Positions 1 through 8,757 of a DNA stretch of 64,000 nt are shown here, in pieces (the first letter of the stretch is position 1; each line of letters begins with the position of its first letter). Source of the stretch: Streptomyces sp. MMG1121 (GTDB lineage Bacteria; Actinomycetota; Actinomycetes; Streptomycetales; Streptomycetaceae); assembly GCF_001280015.1 (NCBI RefSeq), contig NZ_LGDV01000238.1:1-64000 (forward strand), written 5' to 3'. The notes beneath the pieces were generated by a model that was not told where the DNA came from, searched no databases, and saw only the letters and a program-made list of their open reading frames with translations. The position numbers and the translations under genes were made by a program.

Positions 1-114
1 GCAGCCTGGATCGAGGGCGCCACCGAGCAGACCGCGACCTGGGACGTCAGCGCCGTGCTGTCCACGGTCGCCGACACGGCCGGCGAGGACCTGCTAGGGA
101 GCCTTGGCGGGTGA
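1..114 (+). CDS. C-terminal fragment of an unrecognised protein
   Basis: An open frame enters from the left edge and stops at 112-114, giving 37 residues that begin AAWIEGATEQTATWDV. I do not recognise the family. The last codons probably already lie inside the adjoining IS-derived sequence, because the gene read on the other strand loses its expected ending near base 95-100. This looks like a host gene cut at its 3' end by the insertion. Confidence 0.35.
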   Translation, partial: AAWIEGATEQTATWDVSAVLSTVADTAGEDLLGSLGG

Positions 115-454
115 GGCGTCCGAGGCGGCTGCGGGTGATGTTGACGGATGCCTCGTCGGTGGGCATGCCGAGGCGTTCGTGCAGCTCACGGGCTCGGAAC
201 TCTTGATCGGGATGCTGGTTGAAGGTGTTCACGATGGCCTGGTAGGCGGTGTTCGTCTCGGGTGGTGCGGGTTGGCCTGAAGCCGGTGCGAGTTCGGCGA
301 TGACCTCCCGGGTGGTGACCAGGTTCGCGAGTCGCGCTTCGGTCTCGGTCAGGGCGGCGGTCAAGTGCTGGATCTGGTCACGCAGTTCGTCGGCACGGGC
401 TGTGGTCTTGTCGTGCTGGGCCTGGAGGTCGGCCAGGAGCTCGATGACGTTCAC
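47..454 (-). CDS. IS5-associated coiled-coil / winged-helix accessory protein, 3' end truncated
   Basis: A 135-residue frame starts with GTG inside the transposase stop (GTGA overlap at 451-454), so it is probably translationally coupled to it. The first half (VNVIELLADLQAQHDKTTARADELRDQIQ..., shown only in part) is heptad-rich and predicts a coiled coil. The second half (NTFNQHPDQEFRARELHERL, then a recognition-helix-like stretch) looks like a small winged helix. Similar small genes follow some actinomycete IS5 transposases; their role is unknown. The last ~15 residues (RRPCRRPW...) do not fit the pattern and are read from flanking DNA, so the true C-terminus is missing. Confidence 0.55.
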   Translation of the reverse strand: MNVIELLADLQAQHDKTTARADELRDQIQHLTAALTETEARLANLVTTREVIAELAPASGQPAPPETNTAYQAIVNTFNQHPDQEFRARELHERLGMPTDEASVNITRSRLGRLTRQGSLAGPRRPCRRPWTARR

Positions 455-1305
455 GCGGCCAGTCCGAGGGTGTCGCGCCAGGCCGGACTCGGTGTGGTGA
501 GGCGGCGGATCATGTTCGCGATCGAGGCCCAGTAGACGCGCGAGGCGGACGTGTCGGGCCGGTGATCGTACTCGCGGGCCAGCCTGCGGTGCAGCATCAA
601 CGTGCCGTTGACCTGCTCCACGGACCACCTCTTCGGTTGCGGGACGAAGCCTTTGCCCTGGTCGGCCGGATTGCGGCGGACGACTTCGACGTCGATGTCC
701 AACAACGCGCCATGGATGAGGACTTCGTCCTTGAAGCCCTGGTCCACCAGAGCCTTCTCCAGACGCATCCCGCACCGCTCGGCGGCCTGGTCGAGCAGGG
801 CGGTGCCGGCCGTGTTGTCGTGGGCGGATGCGGCCAGCACGACGACGCCGATGATCAGCCCCAGAACGTCGACGGCCAGTCCCCGCTTGCGGCCCGACAC
901 CTTCTTGTTGGCGTCCAGTCCCGTCGTAGTCTTCGGGACACCCGCGGCCGCACGCACGGACTGGGTATCGAGGATCACGAGGGACGGGTCCTCTAATCGC
1001 CGGGCCTTCTCCCGTACCTGGCAGCGCAGGAGTTCCTGAATCCGCTGGTCAAGGCCGTCCTGGCGCCACAGGCCGAAGTAGTAGAACACCGCCGACCAGG
1101 CTGGCAGGTCATGGGGCAGGTAGCGCCACTGGCAGCCCGTCCGGTTCTGGTAGAAGATCGCGTTCACGACCTCCCGCAGATCGCAGGATCCGGTATCTCC
1201 GGTCGCTGACCGTGCCACCCGGTCCTGTTTACAGGCCGTGATCATCGGCTCGATCAACGCCCACTGCTCGTCCGCTAAGTCGCTGGGGTACGGCTCTCGC
1301 TCCAT
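451..1305 (-). CDS. IS5-family transposase (DDE)
   Basis: This is a full-length 284-residue transposase. Residues about 10-90 form the IS4/5 N-terminal domain (DEQWALIEPMI, then CQWRYLPHDLP). The DDE core follows: the first Asp in VILDTQSVRA, a second in ALVDQGFKDE, and the terminal helix around KRWSVEQVNG where the catalytic Glu is expected. It appears intact and overlaps its small partner gene by 4 bases. The outer end near the partner gene is lost, so the element itself is probably no longer mobile. It cuts transposon ends and joins them to target DNA. Confidence 0.85.
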   Translation of the reverse strand: MEREPYPSDLADEQWALIEPMITACKQDRVARSATGDTGSCDLREVVNAIFYQNRTGCQWRYLPHDLPAWSAVFYYFGLWRQDGLDQRIQELLRCQVREKARRLEDPSLVILDTQSVRAAAGVPKTTTGLDANKKVSGRKRGLAVDVLGLIIGVVVLAASAHDNTAGTALLDQAAERCGMRLEKALVDQGFKDEVLIHGALLDIDVEVVRRNPADQGKGFVPQPKRWSVEQVNGTLMLHRRLAREYDHRPDTSASRVYWASIANMIRRLTTPSPAWRDTLGLAA

Positions 1306-1418
1306 ACCCGCATCTCAGCATGCACATGCCCAGCAGATGGCCAGCCCAACGATCAGTACCACGATCGAGCGATCACGAACCGAGGAAGATCGGACTTAAC
1401 GTCCACTGAGGGGTCGTC

Positions 1419-2089
1419 ATGCGCTCTGTCCACCGTGCCGTGTCGCCGGTGTTGTTGTCCTGCCTGCTGTTGGCGGGGTGTTCGTCCGGGTCGCACTCGG
1501 GCTCCGACTCCGGGAAGGGCGGGGCCCGGGCAACCGGCTCGCCGGGGTCGACTGCGGCTGCGGTGCGCCAGCCGACCTTCCTCAGGGGCCAGGACCGCAG
1601 AAGACGTACACCGTGCAGCAGCAGCCCCCGGCGGGCAGCTGCCACTACCGCAAGACCGCGAGTGGGGAGCCGCTTCCGGATCCGAAGTGCACGCCGGGCG
1701 CGACCTCCCCAGCCGTCACCCAGGCGAACCTGAAGTCCACGATTTGCCAGCCCGGCTACACCAAGGGCATCCGGCCGCCGGCGTCGATCACCGGCAAGGA
1801 GAAGCAGCTCAACGCTGCCTCCTACGGCTTCACGGGCAGCCTGAGGGATGCAGAGGAGGACCATCTGGTCCCGCTTGAGGACGGAGGTGACCCCAACGAT
1901 GCACGGAATTTGTGGGTTCAGCCGCCGGACCCGGGGCACAAGCCGGGCTCGGGGATCAACAACAAAAAGGATCCCATCGAGTCCAAGATCCACACGGCAG
2001 TCTGCTCGGGGAAGGTCCAACTCAACGCGGCACAGAAGGCGATCGCCACCGACTGGACCACTACCGAGAAGACGCTCGGGCTCAGCTGA
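1419..2089 (+). pseudogene. HNH-like secreted lipoprotein, frameshifted
   Basis: The N-terminus (from ATG 1419) has a lipoprotein signal with a clear lipobox, LLLAG then Cys. The linker frame then runs into junk. A second frame resumes near 1590-1600 with QKTYTVQQQPPAGSCHYRK and continues to the stop at 2087-2089. That part has the HNH-like motif AEEDHLVPLEDGGDPNDARN and a Cys-rich region, as in a family of Streptomyces exported proteins often labelled HNH endonuclease. One single-base shift in the Ser/Gly/Ala linker (about 1560-1600) separates the two halves. It is either a recent pseudogene or a sequencing error. Confidence 0.75.
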
Positions 2090-2435
2090 CGGCTTCGGTC
2101 TACGGGGCGGGGTTGATCGGCGCCCAGACATATGACCGTCCCGTCTCAGCCGAGGTGGGGCGGAAGGCGGTCAGCGCGCGGCAGCCGATCGGTCGACGCC
2201 TCGCGGTGCCGTACTACCGTGTCTTGGCTGCCCGGCAGTGTTGGTCAGCCGTCAGTGCCGGGACAGGCCCCGCCTGCTCTCTCCCGGCTCACTGTGCACT
2301 GCGGCACCGGAATCCCCGCTTCACTGTGCAACCAGACACTCCACACGATGCGTTGCCGACCCTAGATTCGGCCGAAACGGGGAACGCTCAAGGCCCTCAC
2401 CAGGGCCGCCACTCGCACAGGGGGGAAACACACCC

Positions 2436-3011
2436 ATGCTGAAGCTCGGGAAGACCAGACGCGCCGTCGCCCTCGCCTCCGTCACCCTCGCCAGCGTCGG
2501 CGCCATCGGTCTCGGCGGTACCGCTGACGCCGAAACTCGCGCCACAGCCCCATGCGGAAGATCGCAGGAGGGCAAAGCCGAGACGTACAACGCCTACGGC
2601 ATGGTCGCTGGAACCGTCACCCAGATCTACGACAGCTGCAGCAAACACGTCATCGCCGAATGGACCTGGGACTCCAGGTACGTTAAGGCCTTCGCCGCTC
2701 GTGAGTCGGTCGTCGACTTCGGGTACGGGTCAGAGGGCCTTTCCGGTGGAGTGCCGGACTTCTCCTCGGAGTCCACTGCGACGGATGCGTACAACACCGG
2801 GCAGCTCACCTGGGACTATGCGAGCGGGGAGGGGCGTTCCATCTATGACGCCTCCCCGACCTCCTGGCGTGCGGGTGCTGATCTCGACAACAGCGGCTGC
2901 GCCGCTTGGACGTCGCAGCACTACTACGCCACGGGTTACGACACCGCGGGGCCTTACGGGGGCTGCAACGACACCGGCAACGTGCGTCAGATCCCCTGGA
3001 CCCAGCCGTAG
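2436..3011 (+). CDS. Secreted protein of unknown function
   Basis: A 191-residue protein starts at ATG 2436, 8-14 bases after the purine-rich GGGGGAAA at 2421. Residues 1-32 form a Sec-type signal peptide: KTRR, then a hydrophobic stretch ending GGTADA. The mature part holds aromatic-rich strands (TQIYDSCSKHVIAEWTWDS) and four Cys that could form two disulfides. It has no catalytic motif I recognise. It faintly resembles small exported Streptomyces proteins of the DUF2690 type, which I cannot confirm. A strong hairpin follows directly, so it is probably monocistronic. Confidence 0.7.
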   Translation: MLKLGKTRRAVALASVTLASVGAIGLGGTADAETRATAPCGRSQEGKAETYNAYGMVAGTVTQIYDSCSKHVIAEWTWDSRYVKAFAARESVVDFGYGSEGLSGGVPDFSSESTATDAYNTGQLTWDYASGEGRSIYDASPTSWRAGADLDNSGCAAWTSQHYYATGYDTAGPYGGCNDTGNVRQIPWTQP

Positions 3012-3025
3012 CGGCTCAAGGTAGT

Positions 3026-3060
3026 GCGCGGGACTCGGCCCCTTCAGCTGGGTCCCGCGC
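3026..3060 (+). terminator. Hairpin terminator after the secreted-protein gene
   Basis: GCGCGGGAC at 3026-3034 pairs perfectly with GTCCCGCGC at 3052-3060 across a 17-base loop, 15 bases after the stop codon. There is no T-run, as is usual in Streptomyces. Confidence 0.6.
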
Positions 3061-3315
3061 TCGCTCAGTCAGCCATTCGCCAGGTGCGGTGCCGCAAGTG
3101 CCCGGCGGTTGCGCGAGTGTCAGCCAGGGCATCCACACCGCCGGGCGTCCGTGGCCGGGTTCACTACTTCCAGCCGCGGCAGCGCTGCTCGACTATGCTG
3201 GCGTCCCGGGTGCCACGGCGTCCCGTGGTAGATGAGCAGGCTTCGGTCAGAATGCCAGACAAAGGACAGCTCCGTCGCGCTCAACTGCGTGGAGGCGTGG
3301 GGCGTTAGGCAGCGC

Positions 3316-4277
3316 TCACGCCTCAGCCTGGGCGGTGTTCGCCTCTTGTCGTGCTCGGCGCTGCGCCCGTGCCCCATTGCCGGGCTTGTCCTGCGCATCC
3401 CAGTCCGGCTCCTGGCCCGGGTCCTTCGCTGGTACCTTCGTCACCTTCAGCCCAGCGGCGCGGCCGCGGGTGTGCTGCCCGGTGTCGCACGTCAGCAGCC
3501 ATACCTCCCTGCCAGCGAGGGCCTGGATGGCTACTGCCCGGTCGATGATTTCGTCGTCGGTGATGGGCAGGCGGACGTGGCCGGGCTGGTCCAGGACGAT
3601 CTCCACGTTTACCTCGCCGCGCCACAGGGAGGCGTCCCGCAGGACGCCAAACGTGCAGCCGTTCAGGGCGCCGTCCAGCAGCCCGAGGGTGTGGGAGGCA
3701 CACCAGCGGGCCCGGTGCTTGCCGGAGTCCTTCAGGCTGTCGAGTTCGTCGACGACGGCGATCGGCAACAGCAGCCGGATGGGGTCCTCGGCCGGCAACC
3801 CGAGCACTTGCTGCAGGTAGGCCTCGGATAGCCGGTCCGGGTTCTGGATGTAGAAGCTGGAGTCGGCGACGACGAAGTGCCCGGGGCCGGTCCAGCGGTC
3901 TATCTGCATCGCCAGAGCCTTCTCGGCTTCCTCGAAGTCTGCGATGCGTTCGTCTACTTCGAGGTCCACCAGGTTGTTGACGAGGCGATGTTGGGGGACA
4001 GCGATGAGCTTGCCGTCGCTCGCGTCCAGCGCTTGGGCAAGCGTGCCGCAGCCGGCAAGGAGTACCTGGTAGCGGTCAGTGAAGACGAGGTGATCGAGGT
4101 CTTTGTCACTGATCTGGGAGCGGAGCCGACTGCTGTGTTGGTGACCCATTGCAGGTAGTCCAAGAGGTGCTCGTAAGCACCGTTTGAGCTGCGAAGACTC
4201 TCGGCTGCAAAGCGGACCTCGCGGAGGTCTTGGTGAATAGCGGCGCGGTCAGCTCCCGGGCGGGGCGTGATGAGCAT
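3316..4277 (-). pseudogene. PIN-domain protein, frameshifted near its N-terminus
   Basis: From ATG 4277 a frame MLITPRPGADRAAIHQ... runs to about 4140. It is then continued in another frame (SDKDLDHLVFTDRYQ...) to the stop at 3316. Together they match a ~300-residue actinobacterial PIN-domain family. The C-terminal half carries the usual acidic PIN positions: FVVADSSFYI, AVVDELDSL, ITDDEIIDRA and LTCDTGQHTR. PIN domains are metal-dependent RNases; no antitoxin partner is adjacent. A single-base shift lies around 4115-4145. The downstream frame alone could start at an internal ATG (4149) and might still give a PIN protein. Confidence 0.65.
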
Positions 4278-4379
4278 GCGCTGATCCTGCCAGGCGGCCA
4301 CCGCCTCTTCCCCCGGGTTGCGCAGGTCCGTCGGCACCGTGCTGCTGATGCCCGCCCGGCTGTGTACCGGACCTCCCCG

Positions 4380-4624
4380 GGTGCCGGGGTTCCCGGTCCA
4401 TAGCACCCACACCATCTCGGCCACGCCGTCCCGGCTCTTCGGTGTGCCAGTGGCCAGCCGGACAGCACGGCCGTCGCGGCGGCGTAGGGGTCGATCGGGT
4501 CGGACTTGCCCCTCATCCGCCGCGTCTTGCGGTCCGGACGGTCCATGTCCCCGACGGTGACACCGGCGGCAGCCAGCACCCGGGCGAGCCCGGAACCGTA
4601 GGCGCCGGAGTCCCCCGTCCGCAT
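4380..4624 (-). pseudogene. IS110-family transposase remnant
   Basis: Residues such as SGAYGSGLARVLAAAGVTV and DRPDRKTRRMRGKSDPID match the N-terminal DEDD/RuvC-like domain of IS110 transposases. The frame then shifts (AEMVWVLWTG in the neighbouring frame) and the element ends. The start and the whole Transposase_20 half are missing. Confidence 0.6.
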
Positions 4625-4658
4625 CGCCCGGGGGCGACGGAAGCCGGCGGATGACCTA

Positions 4659-4822
4659 TCAGGTGCGGATCGCGCCCATCGGGTCCGGCGCCTGCACCCG
4701 CAGGCGCACCGGCTCGCCTGGCACCGGCGGGATCGGTTCGACGGTCAGGATGTCTCTGTACTGGGTGCCGCCTGCGCGTTCAGATCCTTGTGGATCAACG
4801 TGCGCGGCTCGATCGGGTTCAT
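4659..4822 (-). pseudogene. Small accessory gene, frameshifted
   Basis: ATG 4822 begins MNPIEPRTLIHKDLNAQ. One shift later the frame continues TQYRDILTVEPIPPVPGE to a TGA at 4659. Its ATG overlaps the stop of the preceding gene (ATGA). The two look like consecutive small genes of an integrative element or prophage, but I cannot name a family. Confidence 0.35.
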
Positions 4823-5015
4823 CGCCGGACCTCCTTGACGCTCGGGGTGCCGTTGAACTTCGCGGCCCAAGATCCGGGCGGTCCGGTCAGGCGGGCCGTT
4901 GCGGTGCCGTCCGGGCTCGGCGCCCAGCCAGCTATCGCCGTCCGGCGCGCGTCCTCCTCGTCCAGCGCACGGACGGTCGTGGTGATCGGAGCCGTGATCG
5001 TGACCGTGAACGTCT
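4819..5015 (-). pseudogene. C-terminal fragment of a small gene cut by an IS
   Basis: The frame enters from the IS boundary near 5015 (TFTVTITAPITTTVRALDEE) and ends at 4819-4821, overlapping the next start by 4 bases. The 5' part lies beyond, or was lost to, the IS inserted at 5018. Function unknown. Confidence 0.35.
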
Positions 5016-5017
5016 TA

Positions 5018-6137
5018 AGTGAGCGTTTGATTCGCTTATCAGATGGTTGATGGTGATTTTCTGAGGTCAGACACGAGCATCAACCCAAGTGTTCCGCCGG
5101 AAAAATGGCTTCTGCTGTAATTGATGGACCAGTTATGCGCCGGTTTCCACACAAGAACTCCTATCTCATTCAGAAATCTACCGGTTCACACGAGAATGAG
5201 AATGCACGCCCCGGTGCAACCGACACCCCCGCACACGCCCTGCTCAGGCCGACCGCCACCGCATAACCAGGCATCATGCAGCCCTCACGGCCCTACCCCA
5301 TCGACCTGTCCGACGCCCGCTGGGAACTCATCCGCCCCACCCTCGAAGCCTGGCGCCAGGCCCGCAACGGCATCCGCAAGCCCACCCACGACCTGCGCGG
5401 CCTGATGAACGCCATCCTCTACGTCGACCGCACCGGCATCCCCTGGCGCTACCTGCCCCACGACTTCCCGCCCCACCAGACCGTCTACGGCTACTTCGCC
5501 CTCTGGGAAGCCGACGGCATCTTCGACCAGCTCACCGGCCTGTTACGCGGCAAAGTCCGCCAGACCGAAGGCCGCACCAGCGAGCCCAGCGCCTGCCTGA
5601 TCGACAGCCAGAGCATCAAAACCTCCGCCACCGTCCACCTGGCCAGCCAAGGCATCGCCCCGCCAAGAAAATCATCGGACGCAAGCGGCACATCGTCACC
5701 GACACCCTCGGCCTCCTGCTGGCCGTGGCCGTCACCGCCGCCAGCGTCCACGACTCCGCCGCCGGCACCCAACTCCTGACTCAAGTCCGCCAGCGCCACA
5801 CCACCATCACCAAAGCCTGGGCCGACAACGGCTACAAAACCAAAGCCGTGGAACAAGCCGCCCACCTCGGCATCGACCTCGAAATCGTCCAACGCGACCC
5901 CACCACCCGCGGCTTCCACGTCCAGCCCCGCCGCTGGGTGATCGAACGCACCCTCGGCTGGCTCATGCACCACCGCCGCCTCGCCCGCGACTACGAAACC
6001 CATCCACACCGATCAGCAGCCATGATCCAACTGGCCGCCATCAACCTCATGACCCGCCGCCTCACCCACGAAGCCACCACCAACTGGCGTGACACCTAAG
6101 CCAAATGAAACAGACAACCGAGAATCAAACGCTCACT
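5018..6137. mobile_element. IS5-family insertion sequence with 16-bp perfect terminal repeats
   Basis: AGTGAGCGTTTGATTC at 5018-5033 is repeated inverted at 6122-6137, so the element is 1,120 bp. It carries one transposase read in two frames. About 240 bp of non-coding DNA lies between the left end and the transposase start, which is long for this family. The flanks (CTTA and AAGG) give no clear target duplication. Confidence 0.8.
5276..6099 (+). CDS. IS5-family transposase needing a -1 frameshift
   Basis: The upstream frame from ATG 5276 holds the N-terminal domain (DARWELIRPTLEAWR; PWRYLPHDFPP) and the first catalytic Asp in CLIDSQSIKT. The downstream frame, -1 relative, holds KKIIGRKRHIVTDTLGLLLA, DNGYKTKAVE and the RRWVIERTLGW helix with the catalytic Glu, and ends THEATTNWRDT at 6099. 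The frames meet around 5660-5672, where an AAAA run in CCAAGAAAATC lets a Lys tRNA slip back one base. Programmed frameshifting is common in IS5 subgroups, so the gene may be functional. Confidence 0.7.
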
Positions 6138-6202
6138 AAGGGGTCATGCGGCGCAGGCCCCACGGGGCCGGGGTGCGGGCTCCTGACGGCAGCGGGGTGC
6201 CA

Positions 6203-6498
6203 GTCCGTTGCTGGCCAACGCGGTACGGTACACACGTACGACGGTCACGCTCGACGCGGACCGCGAGGGCGGCGGCATCCGGATCGAGGTCACGGACGAC
6301 GGCCCGGGCGTACCGGCCGCCTTCACCGAGCTTCTCTTCCAACCCGGCAAGCGGGCCGACCCCGGCGACGGGCACGTCGGCGCGGGCCCCGGGCTGCTAC
6401 TCGCCCGGCGTTTGGCCCGCTCGGCAGGGGGTGAGGTGTCCCACGACCCCGGCCACGCGCCCGGGGCGCCGTTCGTCGTCGCCCTGCCCGAGGCCTGA
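6203..6498 (+). pseudogene. Histidine-kinase C-terminal (HATPase) fragment, copy 1
   Basis: The frame LLANAVRYTRTTVTLDAD, then VTDDGPGVPAAF and GAGPGLLLARRLARSAGG, contains the N, G1 and G2 boxes of a histidine-kinase ATPase domain and ends at 6496-6498. Everything upstream (sensor, DHp) is absent. It starts about 65 bp after the IS5 right end, so the IS or a linked deletion probably removed the 5' part. A close relative lies in the same orientation at 9219. Confidence 0.65.
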
Positions 6499-6527
6499 CC
6501 GCCCTCAACGCGCTTGTCTGTCGTCGG

Positions 6528-7604
6528 CTACACCATCGTGAGGTGAGGCCTCGGCATCTTCAGAGTTCCGCCGGCCAGGCGGATCCGGTAGAGGGCTGCC
6601 CCCTCGATGGTGACCGCTCGATGGCGGGCGTTCCACGCAGCCGGAACCCGAGGAGAGAGCCACCGCGGAACGGAGCTCGGGCTGATCACGACTCGTCCGC
6701 GGGGCGTGCTCGTCCTGCGGCCCAGGCTGAAGGCCTTGCCGACCAGCCTTTCCGCGTACAGCGTCGTCGGGCTCCCGGCGGTGGCGACGGTGCCGGCGCC
6801 GGCCCTCAGGTGCCATGTGGCGAGACCCCTTCGGATCGTCAGGTCGAGGTCGGCTGCTTCGAACGAGCGGACGGTGAACTTGAGCAGTCGATTCGTTCCT
6901 GCCGCGGTCTTGACGGTGACCACACCCGCGAACTGCGTGTCATACAGCACGAGCCGCCGCGATGTGAGGGTCCAGAAGCCCTCGGCCGGAACAGCCGGAG
7001 TGCGGACGATCGAGGGCATAGGGGTGCGGTGGATGCCGTCGCCACGTCGGGGGGAGGCTGGCTGTCCGGGAGAGGCGAGCACCTGGCCTCGCTCGTGCGG
7101 TGGTCCTGTGCGGCGGCAGGAGAGATGGCCGGCAGGGACAGCAGTCGTCGCGTCCGCGCCCGGGCGATGCGCCGGGTATGGTCCGGCCGTGGGCGAAGGC
7201 TGCGTCCGCAACGTCGGGCCGTCGACTCGCCGGCCGGGCGGGCGGGACGCGTTCGCCGGACGAGAGTGGTCCGCGTCAGGTTCAGGAATCCGGGATGCCG
7301 TTGCCGGTTGCTCCGCAGGCCCGGCCGTAGGGTGGCTCCGGGACGTGCAGGAAACGTGGCCGGTGTCTGCTCCGGACGTGAAGTCCCGATGTGCGCTCGG
7401 TACGGAGTGGCCTGGCGTCGCCGGTCCCGTTCTCGGTAGCTCGGTTGCCATCGCCAGGAGAGCGAGAGGCAGCGAGCCCAGCAGCAACAGGTGCCCCACT
7501 GGTACGGGAAATGTGGTGCGCGCTCTCGGGTCGCGTGCCGTGAGCGTGCCGATCGCGACCGGCTTGCCGTCGTGGGGCGGGACGCTGGAGCGGTCACTGA
7601 GCAT
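6528..7604 (-). CDS. Conserved protein of unknown function, last gene of the DUF6230 operon
   Basis: A 358-residue protein whose ATG overlaps the end of the DUF6114 gene by 11 bases, so it is the third gene of that operon. Residues about 30-52 (VGHLLLLGSLPLALLAMA) form one membrane segment or signal anchor. A long Pro/Ala/Arg-rich disordered linker (about 60-200) follows. The C-terminal ~150 residues form a beta-rich domain (RRLVLYDTQFAGVVTVKT...LYAERLVGKAFSL). The layout suggests a membrane-anchored extracytoplasmic protein working with its two neighbours. I do not know its function. Confidence 0.65.
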   Translation of the reverse strand: MLSDRSSVPPHDGKPVAIGTLTARDPRARTTFPVPVGHLLLLGSLPLALLAMATELPRTGPATPGHSVPSAHRDFTSGADTGHVSCTSRSHPTAGPAEQPATASRIPEPDADHSRPANASRPPGRRVDGPTLRTQPSPTAGPYPAHRPGADATTAVPAGHLSCRRTGPPHERGQVLASPGQPASPRRGDGIHRTPMPSIVRTPAVPAEGFWTLTSRRLVLYDTQFAGVVTVKTAAGTNRLLKFTVRSFEAADLDLTIRRGLATWHLRAGAGTVATAGSPTTLYAERLVGKAFSLGRRTSTPRGRVVISPSSVPRWLSPRVPAAWNARHRAVTIEGAALYRIRLAGGTLKMPRPHLTMV

Positions 7605-8109
7605 GAGGTCCGCCCTCCGCCGGTGGCGCCGAGAAAAGGGTGAGGCCGTCGTTCTGGGCCGTGGTGGGCTCGTGACTGGCGTCTACGGGATCCCCAGGCA
7701 ATGAGGTGCCGTCGGGTGCCATCCAGGCGCAGGCGAGGGAGCCGCCGATCAGGCCGGGTAGCGTACCGAGCAGAAGGCCACCGAAGTTGGCGAGCGGCAA
7801 GGCGATCAAGGACATCAGGATCGCGGCGATTCCCGCGAAGAGGCGCGCGTTCTGCTGAAACCACAGGAGGAGGCCGAGAACGACGAGAAGGATACCGATG
7901 ACCAGCGATGCGGCACCGGCAGTGCTGGAGAGTGCCAAGGTGACACTGCCCCAACTCAGGTGTGCGTAGGGAAAATACATGATCGGCAGACTCGCTGACA
8001 GGGTGATCAGGCCTGCCCAGAAGGGGCGCGTGTCGCGCCAGGTTCGAAATCCATGTTTCGTACGGGAAAGGGCTTCACGCCACTCGGCCGGCATGGTCGG
8101 GTTTCTCAT
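7594..8109 (-). CDS. DUF6114 membrane protein
   Basis: A 171-residue protein with four hydrophobic helices: FWAGLITLSASLPIMYF, then about residues 55-80, LFAGIAAILMSLIALPL and LLLGTLPGLIGGSLAC. This pattern, directly after a DUF6230 gene, identifies the DUF6114 family of Streptomyces. A polar C-terminal tail follows. The function is unknown; the conserved pairing suggests a membrane partner of the exported DUF6230 protein. It starts at ATG 8109; an internal ATG four codons later is possible. Confidence 0.8.
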   Translation of the reverse strand: MRNPTMPAEWREALSRTKHGFRTWRDTRPFWAGLITLSASLPIMYFPYAHLSWGSVTLALSSTAGAASLVIGILLVVLGLLLWFQQNARLFAGIAAILMSLIALPLANFGGLLLGTLPGLIGGSLACAWMAPDGTSLPGDPVDASHEPTTAQNDGLTLFSAPPAEGGPHAQ

Positions 8110-8145
8110 GTAAGAGGGCTCACTACTCTCCGGGCACGCGGGAGG

Positions 8146-8757
8146 TCAGAAGCACTCGTGGGCGCCCGATGTGAATGACAGCCGCGCTCCGGGCAGGTCG
8201 AGAGAGCCCAAGGAGGCCGCAACGGCGTTGACGCGAAGGTTGTTCATTGTGGCGGCCGTACTCTGCATCGCGATGCTGTTCGGATCGAAGAACTTCGAGT
8301 CCCGGTCGCCGGGGGACACTTCGCCCGAGGTGAGCGATCCGGCAGCGACGCCGATGTCCAGGTTGTTCAGGTTCGCTTCGCCGGCCTTGAGCAGGCTGAT
8401 GTCGAAGAACATGTTCCGTGCCGTGGCAGGACGGTCGTGGTCGCCGGTCAGTCGCAGGGTGTAAGTGCCGAGTACGGGGATCGGAAAGAGGACTGACAGG
8501 CATAGCCCGTCGATCTTCGCGGCCCTCACTCCCGTAACGGTGACCGGCACGAGTTTGCCCTTGCGTGTCACATCCACCATGCCGTAGATACTCAGGCCCT
8601 TGCCCGTCAGGGAATCTGCGGCGATCTTGAATGTTTCACCGGAGATGAAGAAGGATGCTGCGAGAGCACCTTGAGCCAAGCTCACGGTCAGGACACCAGC
8701 GCTGGCAACGCTCGGGGCCAGGATGGCGGCAAAACGCTTCCAGCGCGTCCTTCGCAT
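8146..8757 (-). CDS. DUF6230 exported protein
   Basis: A 203-residue protein with a signal sequence (MRRTRWKRFAAILAPSVAS..., ending LAQGALAASF). A beta-rich mature domain contains LYGMVDV-type repeats and NMFFDISLLKAGEANLNNLD. It matches the DUF6230 family, sometimes mislabelled cholesterol esterase. GAGGAG lies 8 bases before the ATG. It is the first gene of the DUF6230-DUF6114-unknown operon, transcribed leftward from the intergenic region 8758-9000. The mature domain probably sits at or outside the membrane. Confidence 0.8.
   Translation of the reverse strand: MRRTRWKRFAAILAPSVASAGVLTVSLAQGALAASFFISGETFKIAADSLTGKGLSIYGMVDVTRKGKLVPVTVTGVRAAKIDGLCLSVLFPIPVLGTYTLRLTGDHDRPATARNMFFDISLLKAGEANLNNLDIGVAAGSLTSGEVSPGDRDSKFFDPNSIAMQSTAATMNNLRVNAVAASLGSLDLPGARLSFTSGAHECF

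Noticed and set aside
3316..4277. Toxin-antitoxin pair around the PIN protein
   Set aside because: The protein belongs to a longer stand-alone PIN family and no small antitoxin gene precedes it.
5014..6141. Target-site duplication for the IS5 element at 5018
   Set aside because: The flanks CTTA and AAGG are not a direct repeat. The duplication is either absent, degraded, or the ends are offset from my boundary.
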